Shown here: piece by piece, positions 16,735 to 25,120 of the stretch
How the letters are laid out: the number at the start of each line of letters is the position of its first letter
Numbering within the stretch: the stretch's first letter is position 1
Assembly: GCF_013032445.1 (NCBI RefSeq)
Contig: NZ_WQCA01000010.1
Span: 186,001 to 250,000 of the forward strand
From: Ruegeria arenilitoris
Lineage (GTDB): Bacteria; Pseudomonadota; Alphaproteobacteria; Rhodobacterales; Rhodobacteraceae
Direction: 5' to 3'
Length of the DNA: 64,000 nucleotides
Position numbers and translations under genes: made by a program
The notes under the pieces: model-generated
What the model was told of the DNA's origin: nothing
What the model saw: the letters and a program-made list of their open reading frames with translations, nothing else
Databases searched by the model: none

Positions 16735-17681
16735 TGGCGTTTCCGCAGGTCGAAGCATTTCGTGGTGGTAGCAACTTGATCCGTGTTGTGGGGCATCGAG
16801 GGGCAAGAGGCGTTTTGCCTGAAAACAGCATGATTGGCTTTGATTTCTCGCTGTCCATTGGCGTACCGCTTCTTGAATTCGATGTCGTTCTGACGGCTGA
16901 AGGCGTTCCGGTTATTACCCACAATCATCGTCTGCACGCATCTGGCTTTCGCGACGCCAATGGCCTGTTTCTTTCTGGAGAGGAGCCGAAAGTCTCATCT
17001 CTGACTTTCGACGAAATCCAGCAATTCGATATTGGACGGTTAGACGGGCATTCTGACTATGGTCAACGCTTCCCGGATCAGGCGCAACTGGACGGCGTTC
17101 GTGTCCCAAGGCTGATAGACTTGCTCGACTTGGTAGCCGAACCAAAATACAGCGATGCCTATCTGATGCTCGAACTGAAGTCGGATCCTGACGTGGCGCA
17201 TGATCCGCTTCATAGGGAGAACTTTGTCGGGCGAGTTCTACAGGAAGTCCGCGCCAAAGGTCTTTCGTCGCGCGCGGTACTGCACAGTTTTGATTGGAAC
17301 CTTCTGGAGGAATGTCAGCGACAAGCTCCTGATATGCCGTCTTCTTACCTTACGCAGCTTCCGGAAAACGAGGACGATGTGGGCGAGGATTCCTCGAAAG
17401 CGGTTTGCCCAGACTTTCGCGGTCGTCGCGATGAAATTCCAAATTTGGTCAAGCAAGCTGGCGGTTCGCTTTGGTGCCCGTACTACGCGGATGTAACAGC
17501 TGAAAATGTGGCGCGCGCAAAATATCTAGGCCTATGTGTTGCCGTTTGGACGGTCAACGAGCACGAAGATATAGGCAGGATGATCGACCTGCGCGTAGAT
17601 GCAATTGTATCTGACTACCCTGGGCGGGTTCAAAGGCATCTGTCGGATTTAGGCATGGGGTGGCATGTCGACAACCAGTGA
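16734..17681 (+). CDS. ugpQ: Glycerophosphodiester phosphodiesterase
   Basis: GDPD-family TIM-barrel enzyme of 315 residues without a signal peptide, so cytoplasmic. The catalytic motif VVGHRGARGVLPENS near residue 20 supplies HR and the PEN triplet; EFDVVLTAEGVPVITHNH gives the metal-binding E-x-D and the second catalytic His. It hydrolyses glycerophosphodiesters taken up by Ugp to glycerol-3-phosphate plus an alcohol. It is the last gene of the ugp operon and is followed by a clear terminator. Confidence 0.92.
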   Translation: MAFPQVEAFRGGSNLIRVVGHRGARGVLPENSMIGFDFSLSIGVPLLEFDVVLTAEGVPVITHNHRLHASGFRDANGLFLSGEEPKVSSLTFDEIQQFDIGRLDGHSDYGQRFPDQAQLDGVRVPRLIDLLDLVAEPKYSDAYLMLELKSDPDVAHDPLHRENFVGRVLQEVRAKGLSSRAVLHSFDWNLLEECQRQAPDMPSSYLTQLPENEDDVGEDSSKAVCPDFRGRRDEIPNLVKQAGGSLWCPYYADVTAENVARAKYLGLCVAVWTVNEHEDIGRMIDLRVDAIVSDYPGRVQRHLSDLGMGWHVDNQ

Positions 17682-17687
17682 ATTCTT

Positions 17688-17712
17688 CGTCGCTAATTCG
17701 TGACGTTTTTTT
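17688..17712 (+). terminator. Intrinsic terminator of the ugp operon
   Basis: Stem CGTCGC (17688-17693) / GTGACG (17700-17705) with one G-U pair, a 6-nt loop and seven Ts (17706-17712), starting 7 bp after the ugpQ stop. Confidence 0.75.
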
Positions 17713-17787
17713 GTGTTTCTGCCAGTCACAATCGGAGAGGATCGGTCACATCATCACTTTAACCTGTTGTGGAGGGCGAGAACCATA

Positions 17788-18237
17788 GTGGCTCAGCGTA
17801 CTAAACAAGTTGCAGCACTGCCTCTGCAATTGTTCGGCGGCCGCCTCAAGGTGCTCCTTATCACGTCGCGTGACACAGGGCGCTGGATCATGCCCAAGGG
17901 CTGGCCGATGGACGGCGAGCAAGACTGGCGCGCGGCGGAAATTGAAGCGTTGGAGGAGGCTGGGGTAGAAGGTACAATTTCCCGCAAGCCGATCGGTGAG
18001 TTTGAGTACGCCAAGGTTTTTAACGACGGTACCAGTGTCCAAGTGAAAGCCACGGTCTACCCTCTCTACGTCGATAAGGTGAAGCGCCGGTGGAAGGAAA
18101 GGCACCAAAGAAAAAGGCATTGGTTCTCGCCGAAAGGGGCTGCGAAAGCACTCAAACAGCCAGAGCTGGAAGACTTGCTCTTAGACCTAAAAAACGACCC
18201 TAGAAAGAACAATTCAATTCGCGAGTTGCTACCTTGA
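17788..18237 (+). CDS. Nudix hydrolase, diphosphoinositol-polyphosphate-phosphohydrolase-like
   Basis: Protein of 149 residues from a GTG start preceded by GGAGGG; a longer ATG frame from 17713 adds an unlikely 25-residue leader overlapping the ugp terminator. The Nudix box lies at GWPMDGEQDWRAAEIEALEE, continuing AGV, with the family variant A-A-x-E-A instead of R-E. The preceding WIMPKGWP is typical of the DIPP-like subgroup, which hydrolyses diphosphate linkages in nucleotides or polyphosphates. The real substrate is unknown. It lies at the edge of the island-like region. Confidence 0.85.
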   Translation: MAQRTKQVAALPLQLFGGRLKVLLITSRDTGRWIMPKGWPMDGEQDWRAAEIEALEEAGVEGTISRKPIGEFEYAKVFNDGTSVQVKATVYPLYVDKVKRRWKERHQRKRHWFSPKGAAKALKQPELEDLLLDLKNDPRKNNSIRELLP

Positions 18238-18385
18238 ACCGATGCGTCGCAGTTACTCCAGACTTAGGTCGATAGCTACTTTGCGCTGAAAAAAACGACT
18301 TAAACCTTTCATTCAGAAATTGTTTTCTAGGCTTGAAGCCAGCGGAAATCCGATATTATGGGATTAAGTGACGAACTTCGACACC

Positions 18386-19048
18386 TCAGTGCTCAACGAA
18401 GGTTGAATGTCCGCATCGCAACTCGATGAAACCATCTTGAGGTTCGTTCAAGTCAAAAACTTCTTCTGAGGACAAGGTTAAGTAGATCCCTCGAAAGACG
18501 CGCAGGGTTAAGCCGTGGCCAACAACTATGACAGCCCCCTCAAAAGACTTGCCGGAATACCAAGCAGAAACCCGGTTATGTACGTCAGCATAAGACTCTC
18601 CGCCCGGTGCGGGACAGTTCCAACGGTCAGCGCAACGCGCCTCCCATTCCTGGGGAAATCGTCTTTTGATCTCGTTTTCCGCCAAACCCTCCCATTGACA
18701 GAAACTGCATTCCATCAAACTGGATTCATACTCGATGGTTTCCGGGGGTAGGCCAAGTTCCTCGACGACTATGGAAGCCGTCTGTGCCGCTCGACCAAGT
18801 GGGCTTGAAATTACCTTCAGTGGGTGACGGCTGGATAGGCGGTGCTTTAGTCTTTTTGCACTCGCCACTGCCTGAGCGACCCCTCGCTTGGTCAAGGGCG
18901 AATTCTGCCGACCTTGACGTCGTTTTTGAAAATTCCATTCGGTTTCACCATGGCGAAGCAAGAAAATAGTAGGGCTGAGTTTTTGGTTCAAAACGTATCG
19001 AAGCCTTCCTGTACTGAAGCAAACCGAATTACCTGATTTCTCTTCCAC
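18386..19048 (-). CDS. Histidine phosphatase family protein
   Basis: Phosphoglycerate-mutase-like protein, up to 220 residues. The catalytic motif FLLRHGETEWN supplies the phospho-accepting His; the second catalytic His is in VIVVGHGLTLRVFRG. The start is uncertain: this frame uses a GTG without a clear ribosome site, and a TTG at 18991 after AGGAAGG would give 201 residues and remove a leader with no family resemblance. It stands alone, is less GC-rich than the housekeeping genes, and lies near the decayed integrase. Substrate unknown. Confidence 0.82.
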   Translation of the reverse strand: MEEKSGNSVCFSTGRLRYVLNQKLSPTIFLLRHGETEWNFQKRRQGRQNSPLTKRGVAQAVASAKRLKHRLSSRHPLKVISSPLGRAAQTASIVVEELGLPPETIEYESSLMECSFCQWEGLAENEIKRRFPQEWEARCADRWNCPAPGGESYADVHNRVSAWYSGKSFEGAVIVVGHGLTLRVFRGIYLTLSSEEVFDLNEPQDGFIELRCGHSTFVEH

Positions 19049-19249
19049 GCAGTGCCAGTTTACACGAAGGCCCAGAATTCAATAGAAGCTTCAGACTTGT
19101 GCGATTAAGTCTATGGCGTAAGACAACGTGGTCATGTAACCCTCGCGTCCAGTGCTTTATCGCTGCACTTGGTCCGCTTTGGGCTCGAAGCGACCATCGA
19201 AACAGTTCTGTCGAATGACTGCTTTGCCTTGGTACTGGTCGGCGCTGGG

Positions 19250-19459
19250 TCAGTAGATGATCTTCTGCAGTTTCCTATCGGCGCGGAAAAGTTCACTGAC
19301 AGCGTTGCGCGCGTCTTCGGATTCTCTCGATCTTTCTCCGTGCTTCCACGACGGATGGCTTGGCCCAGAAGCGTGCCCACCTCTAGCCCCATGCATGCGA
19401 CAAACACTCCAGCCTTTAACGGCGGGTGCGCGGCACCTCTTGCCACGACATCGCGTCAT
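19250..19459 (-). CDS. HGG-type small protein, N-terminus apparently formed at a deletion junction
   Basis: ORF of 69 residues. The stretch CRAPAVKGWSVCRMHGARGG, then ASGPSHPSWKHGERSRE, belongs to a family of small Cys/His proteins (CR-x-PA-x-x-G-x-x-x-CRMHG) common on alphaproteobacterial prophages and islands; function unknown. The first nine or so codons overlap, in another frame, the end of the integrase remnant (SWQEVP), whereas intact relatives have their own leader before the Cys motif. This ORF is therefore probably a 5'-truncated gene joined to integrase DNA, and may not be expressed. Confidence 0.55.
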   Translation of the reverse strand: MTRCRGKRCRAPAVKGWSVCRMHGARGGHASGPSHPSWKHGERSRESEDARNAVSELFRADRKLQKIIY

Positions 19460-20085
19460 GGTGCTGCACCTTTGCTTTAACGGTAGGCAGCACCTTGCCC
19501 TCTCGGATCGCGGTCACCGGGTTCTCGCCCGAACGTAAGCCCTTGGACTTTGCCACGTCGAGCACTGTCTTGATCCGCTGCGAAAGTCGCTTTGCGGTTT
19601 CGTGTTTCTCGGTCCAGATGGGGGACAAGCACATCAGCACTTCGGGCTGATCGATGCTATCCACCGGCATACGGCCTATTTGGGGAATGCATAGCCGCGC
19701 AAGGTGTTGAGCCACTGTTGGCCGTGCTTGGCATTCTTCCATGTCGGCAAACGGTCGATGTGAACCTGACGGCTGAGTTCTTCGAACGTCGGGATATCAC
19801 GTTGGGCGTTAAAGCGCGGATTCAAAACGGCTTTTGCCATCCGCCTGTATTCGAGGGTTCTTTCTCGCGCCTGGTTCAAGGTGACAACATCAGCGCCGCC
19901 TAAACCGAAATCTGTGCGCAGCGGCGCGCCCTTGCGGTTCTTCTGCCCTTTGACCGTAACGCGAACGATCCAACGCCGTGCGCCCGATGGATCGACAACG
20001 AGCTACAGACAAGAACCGTCACCATGCCGACCCGGACCGAGATTATCTACCAGCTTTTTTGTCAGCTTTCCGCTGAGCGCAGTCA
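19416..20085 (-). pseudogene. Decayed P4-type tyrosine integrase, C-terminus missing
   Basis: Reading the minus strand from MTALSGKLTKKLVDNLGPG (start about 20085) gives the N-terminal arm- and core-binding region of a P4-type phage/island integrase. It is broken three ways: an in-frame TAG after GDGSCL; a one-base deletion in an A-run near 19690, where TLRGYAFPK must shift frame to continue IGRMPVDSIDQPEV; and truncation after HHDAMSWQEVP, so the catalytic R-H-R-Y domain is absent. It starts about 150 bp beyond the 3' end of tRNA-Arg in the same orientation, the classic position of an island integrase. Confidence 0.85.
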
Positions 20086-20234
20086 TGAAAATACCACAAA
20101 ATATACCACTCAATGAAAGTATACTGGTGTAATCTGATAAAATCCGATGAAACACCTTAGTGCAGCTACAGCCATTAAACACAAAGGTTTTAGCAACCTA
20201 GCGCGCTTCATCAAAATTCGAGGGGATTACCAAA

Positions 20235-20311
20235 TGGCGGACCGAGGAGGATTCGAACCCCCGACCCCTTGATTCGTAGTCAAGTACTCTATCCAGCTGA
20301 GCTATCGGTCC
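20235..20311 (-). tRNA. tRNA-Arg (anticodon ACG)
   Basis: Minus-strand cloverleaf of 77 nt. The acceptor GGACCGA pairs with TCGGTCC, followed by discriminator G and an encoded CCA. The D arm contains GCTCAGCTGGATAGAGT; the anticodon arm CTTGA-CTACGAA-TCAAG gives anticodon ACG; the T arm contains GGTTCGAATCC. Its 3' end was evidently the attachment target of the integrase lying next to it. I did not find a second copy of its 3' end in the window. Confidence 0.97.
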
Positions 20312-20375
20312 GCGTTGGTGAGGCGCTATGTAGACCTACCTCTGGAGACGTGCAAGTCGATTCTTCAAAAAAAAT

Positions 20376-21758
20376 TCAAAAAGTCAGACCACCCCGCGGC
20401 AGGCGGATTTCAAAGGTTGTTCCCTGCGGCCCGGTCTCAGCAAGAACAAGGTCTCCACCATGTCCGCGCGCCAGTTCTTGCGAGATCGCAAGCCCAAGAC
20501 CCGAGCCCCCCTTGCGTACCCCGCCCTGAAATGGCGTAAACAGGTTTTCACGTGCTTTGGGAGGCAGGCCGGGGCCGTTATCCCTAATTTCGACGCACCA
20601 GTCGTCTTCGTGTTCACAGCCAGAGATCGTGATTCTACCCGGTTTACCCGAAGCCCCGAGCGCCTGACGCGCGTTGCGGACAAGGTTCATCATGACGCGG
20701 AACATCTGCTCGGGGTCCGCGCGGGCGATCAAATCTTCGGGAACTTCGTTGACGATCTCGACGCAGGCGTCAGCAACGGCCAGCCTTTCGCTGGCCACCA
20801 CGTCTTCGGCCACGTCGCGCAGGGACACCATGGTCAGGGTCGGGGCGGGTTCTTCAGCACGGCCAAAGGCCAGCGTGCTTTCGCATAGGGACACGGCCCG
20901 GGTGATCGAGTTCACCAGCTTTGGCGCCATGCGTCGCACCAGCGGGTCGTCGCTGGCCTCGATCCGGTCGGTGAACAGCTGCGCCGAGGTCAGGATGTTG
21001 CGCAGATCGTGGCTGACCTTGGCGACCGCTCCGCCCAGCTGCGCCAGACGTTCGCGTTGTTTCAGGGCCTGCGTCAATTCGGTCTGCAGCTGCTGTAGAG
21101 CTTCTTCCGCCTCGCGCAGTTCGGTCACCTTTGAATTGGGAGAGATGATTCCCCGCGCGTCCTCGGGGGCGCCTGCATAGCGCTGCATATAGCCTACGAC
21201 GCCCTTAATAGGCTTCACCAGAACTACCCGTACGGCAAGAAACAGGAAAAAAGCGGTGATGATCGAGATGACAAAAGACAGGCCCAGAATGCGCAGGCCA
21301 TAGTCGGTCATCGCCATGCGTAAGGGTTCGCTGTCTGTAGTGACCTCAATCAGCAGCCCCGCGCCCTTGACCGGTTCACCGATCACGCGAATGACCTCGT
21401 TTTCCGGCGTAAACAGGCGCGCCACGGCATCTCGGATCAATATCCAAGGTCCAGCGTCGCGCAAATCGTACGTTTTGGTGATCGGCTCGGGAATCGGAGA
21501 GGACAGCATCAACTGCCGCACCTCATCCCGCCGCAGCACCACGTTATAGACGCCAGCATTGGCCAGCAGTTCGGCCTCAAGGTCTTCGGCCAGCATATCA
21601 TCGGCCAGCAACGCCAGCGACGCGATCTGGGCGCGTTCCAGCCGGTTCAGCAGGAAATCTTCGCGAAACCGGGCAATCGATGGAACAAAGATCAGAACCT
21701 CGGCCAACATCACGAAGACCGTCGTCAGGATCAGAAATCGGCCCGACAGCGAGTTCAA
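20376..21758 (-). CDS. Membrane sensor histidine kinase
   Basis: Protein of 460 residues: membrane segments at about 8-28 and 157-180 enclosing a periplasmic sensor region of about 125 residues, a HAMP-like linker (VKPIKGVVGYMQRYAG), a coiled-coil region, then the phospho-accepting His at 250 (KVSHDLRN) and an ATPase domain with N box (NLVRNARQAL) and G boxes (DNGPGLPP, GGSGLGLAI). It phosphorylates a response regulator not encoded next to it. The downstream neighbour is tRNA-Arg; upstream is an FAD oxidoreductase. The signal is unknown. Confidence 0.9.
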   Translation of the reverse strand: MNSLSGRFLILTTVFVMLAEVLIFVPSIARFREDFLLNRLERAQIASLALLADDMLAEDLEAELLANAGVYNVVLRRDEVRQLMLSSPIPEPITKTYDLRDAGPWILIRDAVARLFTPENEVIRVIGEPVKGAGLLIEVTTDSEPLRMAMTDYGLRILGLSFVISIITAFFLFLAVRVVLVKPIKGVVGYMQRYAGAPEDARGIISPNSKVTELREAEEALQQLQTELTQALKQRERLAQLGGAVAKVSHDLRNILTSAQLFTDRIEASDDPLVRRMAPKLVNSITRAVSLCESTLAFGRAEEPAPTLTMVSLRDVAEDVVASERLAVADACVEIVNEVPEDLIARADPEQMFRVMMNLVRNARQALGASGKPGRITISGCEHEDDWCVEIRDNGPGLPPKARENLFTPFQGGVRKGGSGLGLAISQELARGHGGDLVLAETGPQGTTFEIRLPRGGLTF

Positions 21759-21776
21759 TCTGCTCTCCCTTCCCGG

Positions 21777-23195
21777 TCAGGGCATCCAGCGCTGGACGAA
21801 CCGGACCACGCGTTTAACCATTTGATTCTCAAACAGCCTTGGCGAGAAATAGGCACCCGCCACCCGTTTGTTAAGCTCTCCGATCGTCGGATAGGGCGAA
21901 ACCATCGCGGCGATCTGCCCCATCTTCAGGTTATTGGCCAAGGCCAGCGACCACAAGTTGATCAATTCGCCCGCCTGATGACCCACGATTGTAGCGCCCA
22001 CAGGTCGGCCTTTTACGACCATGACCTTAATGAAGCCTTTCGTCTTGCGTTCCGATATGGCGCGGTCGTTGTGGTGGTAGTCAAAGCGCGCGATCTCGAG
22101 TTTGTCGCCGTGCTGGTCGCGGGCCTGCGCCTCGGTCAGGCCGACCTGCGCCAGTTCGGGGTCGGTATAGGTGGCCCAGGGGATATGCGCCGTTTTTGCT
22201 TTGGACGGCAGGCCAAACAGGGCAGACCGGATGATGATTCCGGCGTGATATCCGGCCACATGGGTAAATTGCATCCCGCCCGCGACGTCGCCGATAGCAT
22301 AGACCCTGCGGTTCACGGTGCGCAGCGACTCGTCCACTTTGATCCCGGTGCGGGTTGGTTCGATACCGGCGTCCTTTAGGTTCAGGCGGTCGGTATTGAT
22401 CTTGCGCCCAGCCGCCAGCAAGAGGTGCGAGCCGGTATAGATGTCACCATTCTCGGTCACGACCTCGACGAGGCCTTTGTTGTTGCGAACTTGGGCAACC
22501 ATGGCCTGTTCGTGGATCGCCACTCCCTCGGCTCGCAGCGTATCCAGCACAATCTCAGCCGCTTCGGGATCATCTTTGCCCAGCGCCTGCAGGCCTTCGA
22601 TCACCGTCACCTCGCAACCCAACCGGATATGGGCCTGCGCCATTTCCATGCCGATGGGACCGCCGCCGATGATCAGCAGATGTTCGGGCTTGTCGCGCAA
22701 ATCAAAGATCGTCTCGTTCGTATAGTAGGGCACTTCATCCAGCCCCGGGATCGGCGGCACCAAGGGCGACGATCCTGTTGCAATCACCACCCGCCGCGCG
22801 GTGATCAGGTGGTCGCCTGCCTGCACCTGGGTCGGAGAGACAAAGTGACCATATTCGCGGATCACCCTGACGCCGAAGCCCTCGAACCGGTCCTGACTGT
22901 CCATCGGTTCGATCTGGGCGATCACGTCATGCACATGATCCTTGGCGGCGGCGTAATCCACTTGCGGCACCACATCGGCCACGCCCAGCGCGGCGGAATG
23001 CGCCTGCCCATAAGCAGCCTTGCCGCTTGCGATCAGCGCTTTGGAGGGCACACAGCCGAAATTTAGGCAATCACCGCCCATCTTGTGGCCTTCCAACAGG
23101 ATCACATCGGCGCCCATCTGGCTAGCCCCAGCGGCCACAGACAACCCGCCCGACCCGGCCCCGATCACCAGGATATCGGTTTTCAACTCTTGCAT
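21777..23195 (-). CDS. FAD-dependent pyridine nucleotide-disulfide oxidoreductase (mercuric reductase-like)
   Basis: Protein of 472 residues. The FAD-binding motif GAGSGGLSVA is near the N-terminus, followed by the redox-active disulfide GGDCLNFGCVPSKALI, an NAD(P)-binding GGGPIGMEMAQ, the second FAD motif YAIGDVAG and a C-terminal dimerisation domain. It lacks the N-terminal metal-binding domain and C-terminal Cys pair of true MerA, so reduction of mercury is doubtful. ATG at 23195 is preferred over a GTG at 23219 because it follows AAGGA and only 4 bp separate it from the TVP38 stop. Co-transcription with the TVP38 gene is a recurring arrangement; the substrate is unknown. Confidence 0.85.
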   Translation of the reverse strand: MQELKTDILVIGAGSGGLSVAAGASQMGADVILLEGHKMGGDCLNFGCVPSKALIASGKAAYGQAHSAALGVADVVPQVDYAAAKDHVHDVIAQIEPMDSQDRFEGFGVRVIREYGHFVSPTQVQAGDHLITARRVVIATGSSPLVPPIPGLDEVPYYTNETIFDLRDKPEHLLIIGGGPIGMEMAQAHIRLGCEVTVIEGLQALGKDDPEAAEIVLDTLRAEGVAIHEQAMVAQVRNNKGLVEVVTENGDIYTGSHLLLAAGRKINTDRLNLKDAGIEPTRTGIKVDESLRTVNRRVYAIGDVAGGMQFTHVAGYHAGIIIRSALFGLPSKAKTAHIPWATYTDPELAQVGLTEAQARDQHGDKLEIARFDYHHNDRAISERKTKGFIKVMVVKGRPVGATIVGHQAGELINLWSLALANNLKMGQIAAMVSPYPTIGELNKRVAGAYFSPRLFENQMVKRVVRFVQRWMP

Positions 23196-23199
23196 GAGA

Positions 23200-23931
23200 T
23201 CAGGCGTCCTTTCGACCACGCAGGGCTTTGATTAGTATCGGCAGAGCCGCCAGAACGCACAAGCCGATGATCGGGCCAATGACGAAGGGTTCCCACAGCA
23301 GCGAAACGTCAGGTGTCTCGCCCCGGTCGAACACGCCGCCCAGCCCGACGCCGATCCATGTATAGACGATGCCACCCGGAATGATGCCCAGCGCGGTAGT
23401 GATCAGGAAGTTGCGGAACTTCACGCCGACCAGCGCAGGCACCAGATTGGCCACAAAGAACGGCACGACCGGCACTAGGCGCAGCAGGAACAGGACCGAG
23501 ATTTCATTCTCGCGCAACCCGTCCTTGAGCTTTTTGATCGTGCCCTCCGAGGATTCCAGTCGCGCCGTCAGAGATTCGCCCAACCCCCAGCGTGCCGCCA
23601 AAAAGATGGCCGAAGCGCCGATGGTGGCGGCAAAGACATTGAAGACGGTGCCCGCGAACAGGCCGAACAAGAATCCTCCGGTCATCGAGGCCACGGCGGC
23701 ACCCGGCAGCGAAAAGGCGACGATGACGATATATATCGCCACAAAAGCCGCCGCCATGGACCAGTAATTGGCATCCCGCCACGCCAGAAGCGCCTCGCGG
23801 TTGTCGCTTAGCGTCTCGAAGGTCAGGTAATCGCCCAGCGTAAAGAAGCCCGCCGCCGCTACGGCGAGAATCACCAGCAAAGGGATATGGCGCGCAAGCC
23901 CATTGCGCGGCGCCTGAGTTGTATCGCTCAT
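23200..23931 (-). CDS. TVP38/TMEM64 family (DedA-like) membrane protein
   Basis: Membrane protein of about 243 residues with five or six hydrophobic segments. The VTT-domain core is visible: SLPGAAVASMTGGFLFGLF, then LLRLVPVVPFFVANLVPALVGV and TALGIIPGGIVYTWIG. Related proteins act in lipid scrambling or transport. The start is uncertain: MSDTTQ at 23931 is used, with MKRTK at 23958 (after GGGGAC) as a real alternative and 24006 less likely. It is first in a minus-strand pair with the disulfide oxidoreductase and divergent from rpmH. Confidence 0.85.
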   Translation of the reverse strand: MSDTTQAPRNGLARHIPLLVILAVAAAGFFTLGDYLTFETLSDNREALLAWRDANYWSMAAAFVAIYIVIVAFSLPGAAVASMTGGFLFGLFAGTVFNVFAATIGASAIFLAARWGLGESLTARLESSEGTIKKLKDGLRENEISVLFLLRLVPVVPFFVANLVPALVGVKFRNFLITTALGIIPGGIVYTWIGVGLGGVFDRGETPDVSLLWEPFVIGPIIGLCVLAALPILIKALRGRKDA

Positions 23932-24130
23932 AAGGCTGTCCGGTTTCGTTCGTTTCATTCTGTCCCCAACATGCGCCGCCTTAGGCCCGCGCAACAGGGA
24001 CTTCACGCGGCCTTGATGTTTACGGCAGGGAATGTGAGGGTTTGGGGCGTCAAAACCGCGATTTTGAAACCTTTTGCCGGCTGTGGTTACAGAATTGTTG
24101 CAAAAGGGGATAAAACCCCCACCTAGGGGT

Positions 24131-24158
24131 TTGACTTACCCCCCGCTTCCCATTAGAG
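24131..24158 (+). promoter_or_regulatory. Candidate promoter of rpmH-rnpA-yidD
   Basis: TTGACT (24131-24136), 16-bp spacer, TTAGAG (24153-24158), about 70 bp before the rpmH start. A short inverted repeat AAACCCC (24113-24119) / GGGGTTT (24126-24132) overlaps the -35 box and could be an operator. Confidence 0.6.
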
Positions 24159-24228
24159 GACGGGCTTCGAACACTAGGGCTAGGCGAATCCGCGCCGCAC
24201 CCCACCGCTATTGATTGGAGACGGAGCG

Positions 24229-24363
24229 ATGAAACGCACCTATCAGCCTTCGAACCTGGTTCGCAAACGCCGCCACGGTTTCCGCGCGCGCATGGCCACC
24301 AAAGCCGGCCGCAAAATCCTGAACGCGCGCCGCGCACGTGGCCGCAAGTCGCTGAGCGCGTAA
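24229..24363 (+). CDS. rpmH: 50S ribosomal protein L34
   Basis: Small basic protein of 44 residues, the normal L34 length: [20 protein letters not shown], then [19 protein letters not shown]. It is followed after 19 bp by rnpA, the near-universal bacterial arrangement. The ATG at 24229 follows GGAG (24217-24220) and ACGGAGCG. Confidence 0.98.
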
Positions 24364-24382
24364 ACCGCTCACCGATCAGGTT

Positions 24383-24814
24383 ATGAACTTGACGCCGCCG
24401 GAGGCCCCTGAGGATGGTAGCAACCAGCCGAGGGTCAAGCCCCCGGCGGCGTCCGTTTGCGCGCCTGAAACTCTGATCGTGCTCAAGAAACGGTCCGATT
24501 TCCTGAAAGCCGCGCGCGCACGCAGGCAGGGCACTGCGTCAATGATGGTGCAGGCCCGCAAACGCGCACTAGACGAAGCTCCCGGGATTCGCGTCGGCTT
24601 TACCTGTTCCAAGAAAGTCGGCAACGCCGTGGCCCGCAACCGTGCCAAACGCCGGTTGCGCGAGGCCGCGCGTGCCGTTTTGCCAGTCAGCGGACAAGTT
24701 GGTTGGGACTATGTTCTGATCGGCCGCGCTGACGTCACCGCGTCTCGCCCCTTTGACGCCCTGCTGGACGATTTGCGCTATGCCTTGCGCAAAGTGCACG
24801 GGCCACGGAAATGA
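24383..24814 (+). CDS. rnpA: Ribonuclease P protein component
   Basis: Protein subunit of RNase P, 143 residues with this start. The RNA-binding signature is visible: [16 protein letters not shown], then [20 protein letters not shown] and LREAARAVL. The first 30 or so residues are a Pro/Ala-rich extension beyond the usual core of about 115; extended N-termini occur in relatives, but a later start is possible. It overlaps yidD by 4 bp. Confidence 0.95.
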   Translation: MNLTPPEAPEDGSNQPRVKPPAASVCAPETLIVLKKRSDFLKAARARRQGTASMMVQARKRALDEAPGIRVGFTCSKKVGNAVARNRAKRRLREAARAVLPVSGQVGWDYVLIGRADVTASRPFDALLDDLRYALRKVHGPRK

Positions 24815-25053
24815 CCCTGCTGGCGCATATCCTTGCCCTTCCCGTCCGGGCCTATCGGCTGATCTTCAGCCCCTGGGTCGGGTTCAACTGCCGCTATCAG
24901 CCCACGTGCTCGGCCTATGCGCTGGAAGCGTTGGAAAAACACGGCGCCGTCAAAGGGGCATGGCTGGCAGCCCGGCGGATCGGGCGCTGTCACCCGTGGG
25001 GCGGCGACGGTTACGATCCGGTGCCCAAGTGCAAGTGCGACGATTCTTTGTGA
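24811..25053 (+). CDS. yidD: Membrane protein insertion efficiency factor YidD
   Basis: Protein of 80 residues with the conserved core [30 protein letters not shown] and the [13 protein letters not shown] ending. It helps YidC-dependent membrane insertion. Its start overlaps the rnpA stop (ATGA). Unlike many bacteria, yidC does not follow directly: three unrelated genes lie between. The C-terminal KCKCDDSL adds two cysteines. Confidence 0.95.
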   Translation: MTLLAHILALPVRAYRLIFSPWVGFNCRYQPTCSAYALEALEKHGAVKGAWLAARRIGRCHPWGGDGYDPVPKCKCDDSL

Positions 25054-25120
25054 CCCCCGGTCAGACTTGACCCATCACATTCTGCGCTGAACACTTGGGC
25101 ACGCAAAGCCCGAGGTCCAG

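Noticed and set aside
18386..20234. Complete genomic island with a second attachment site
   Set aside because: I could not find a repeat of the tRNA-Arg 3' end within the window, so the far boundary cannot be drawn.
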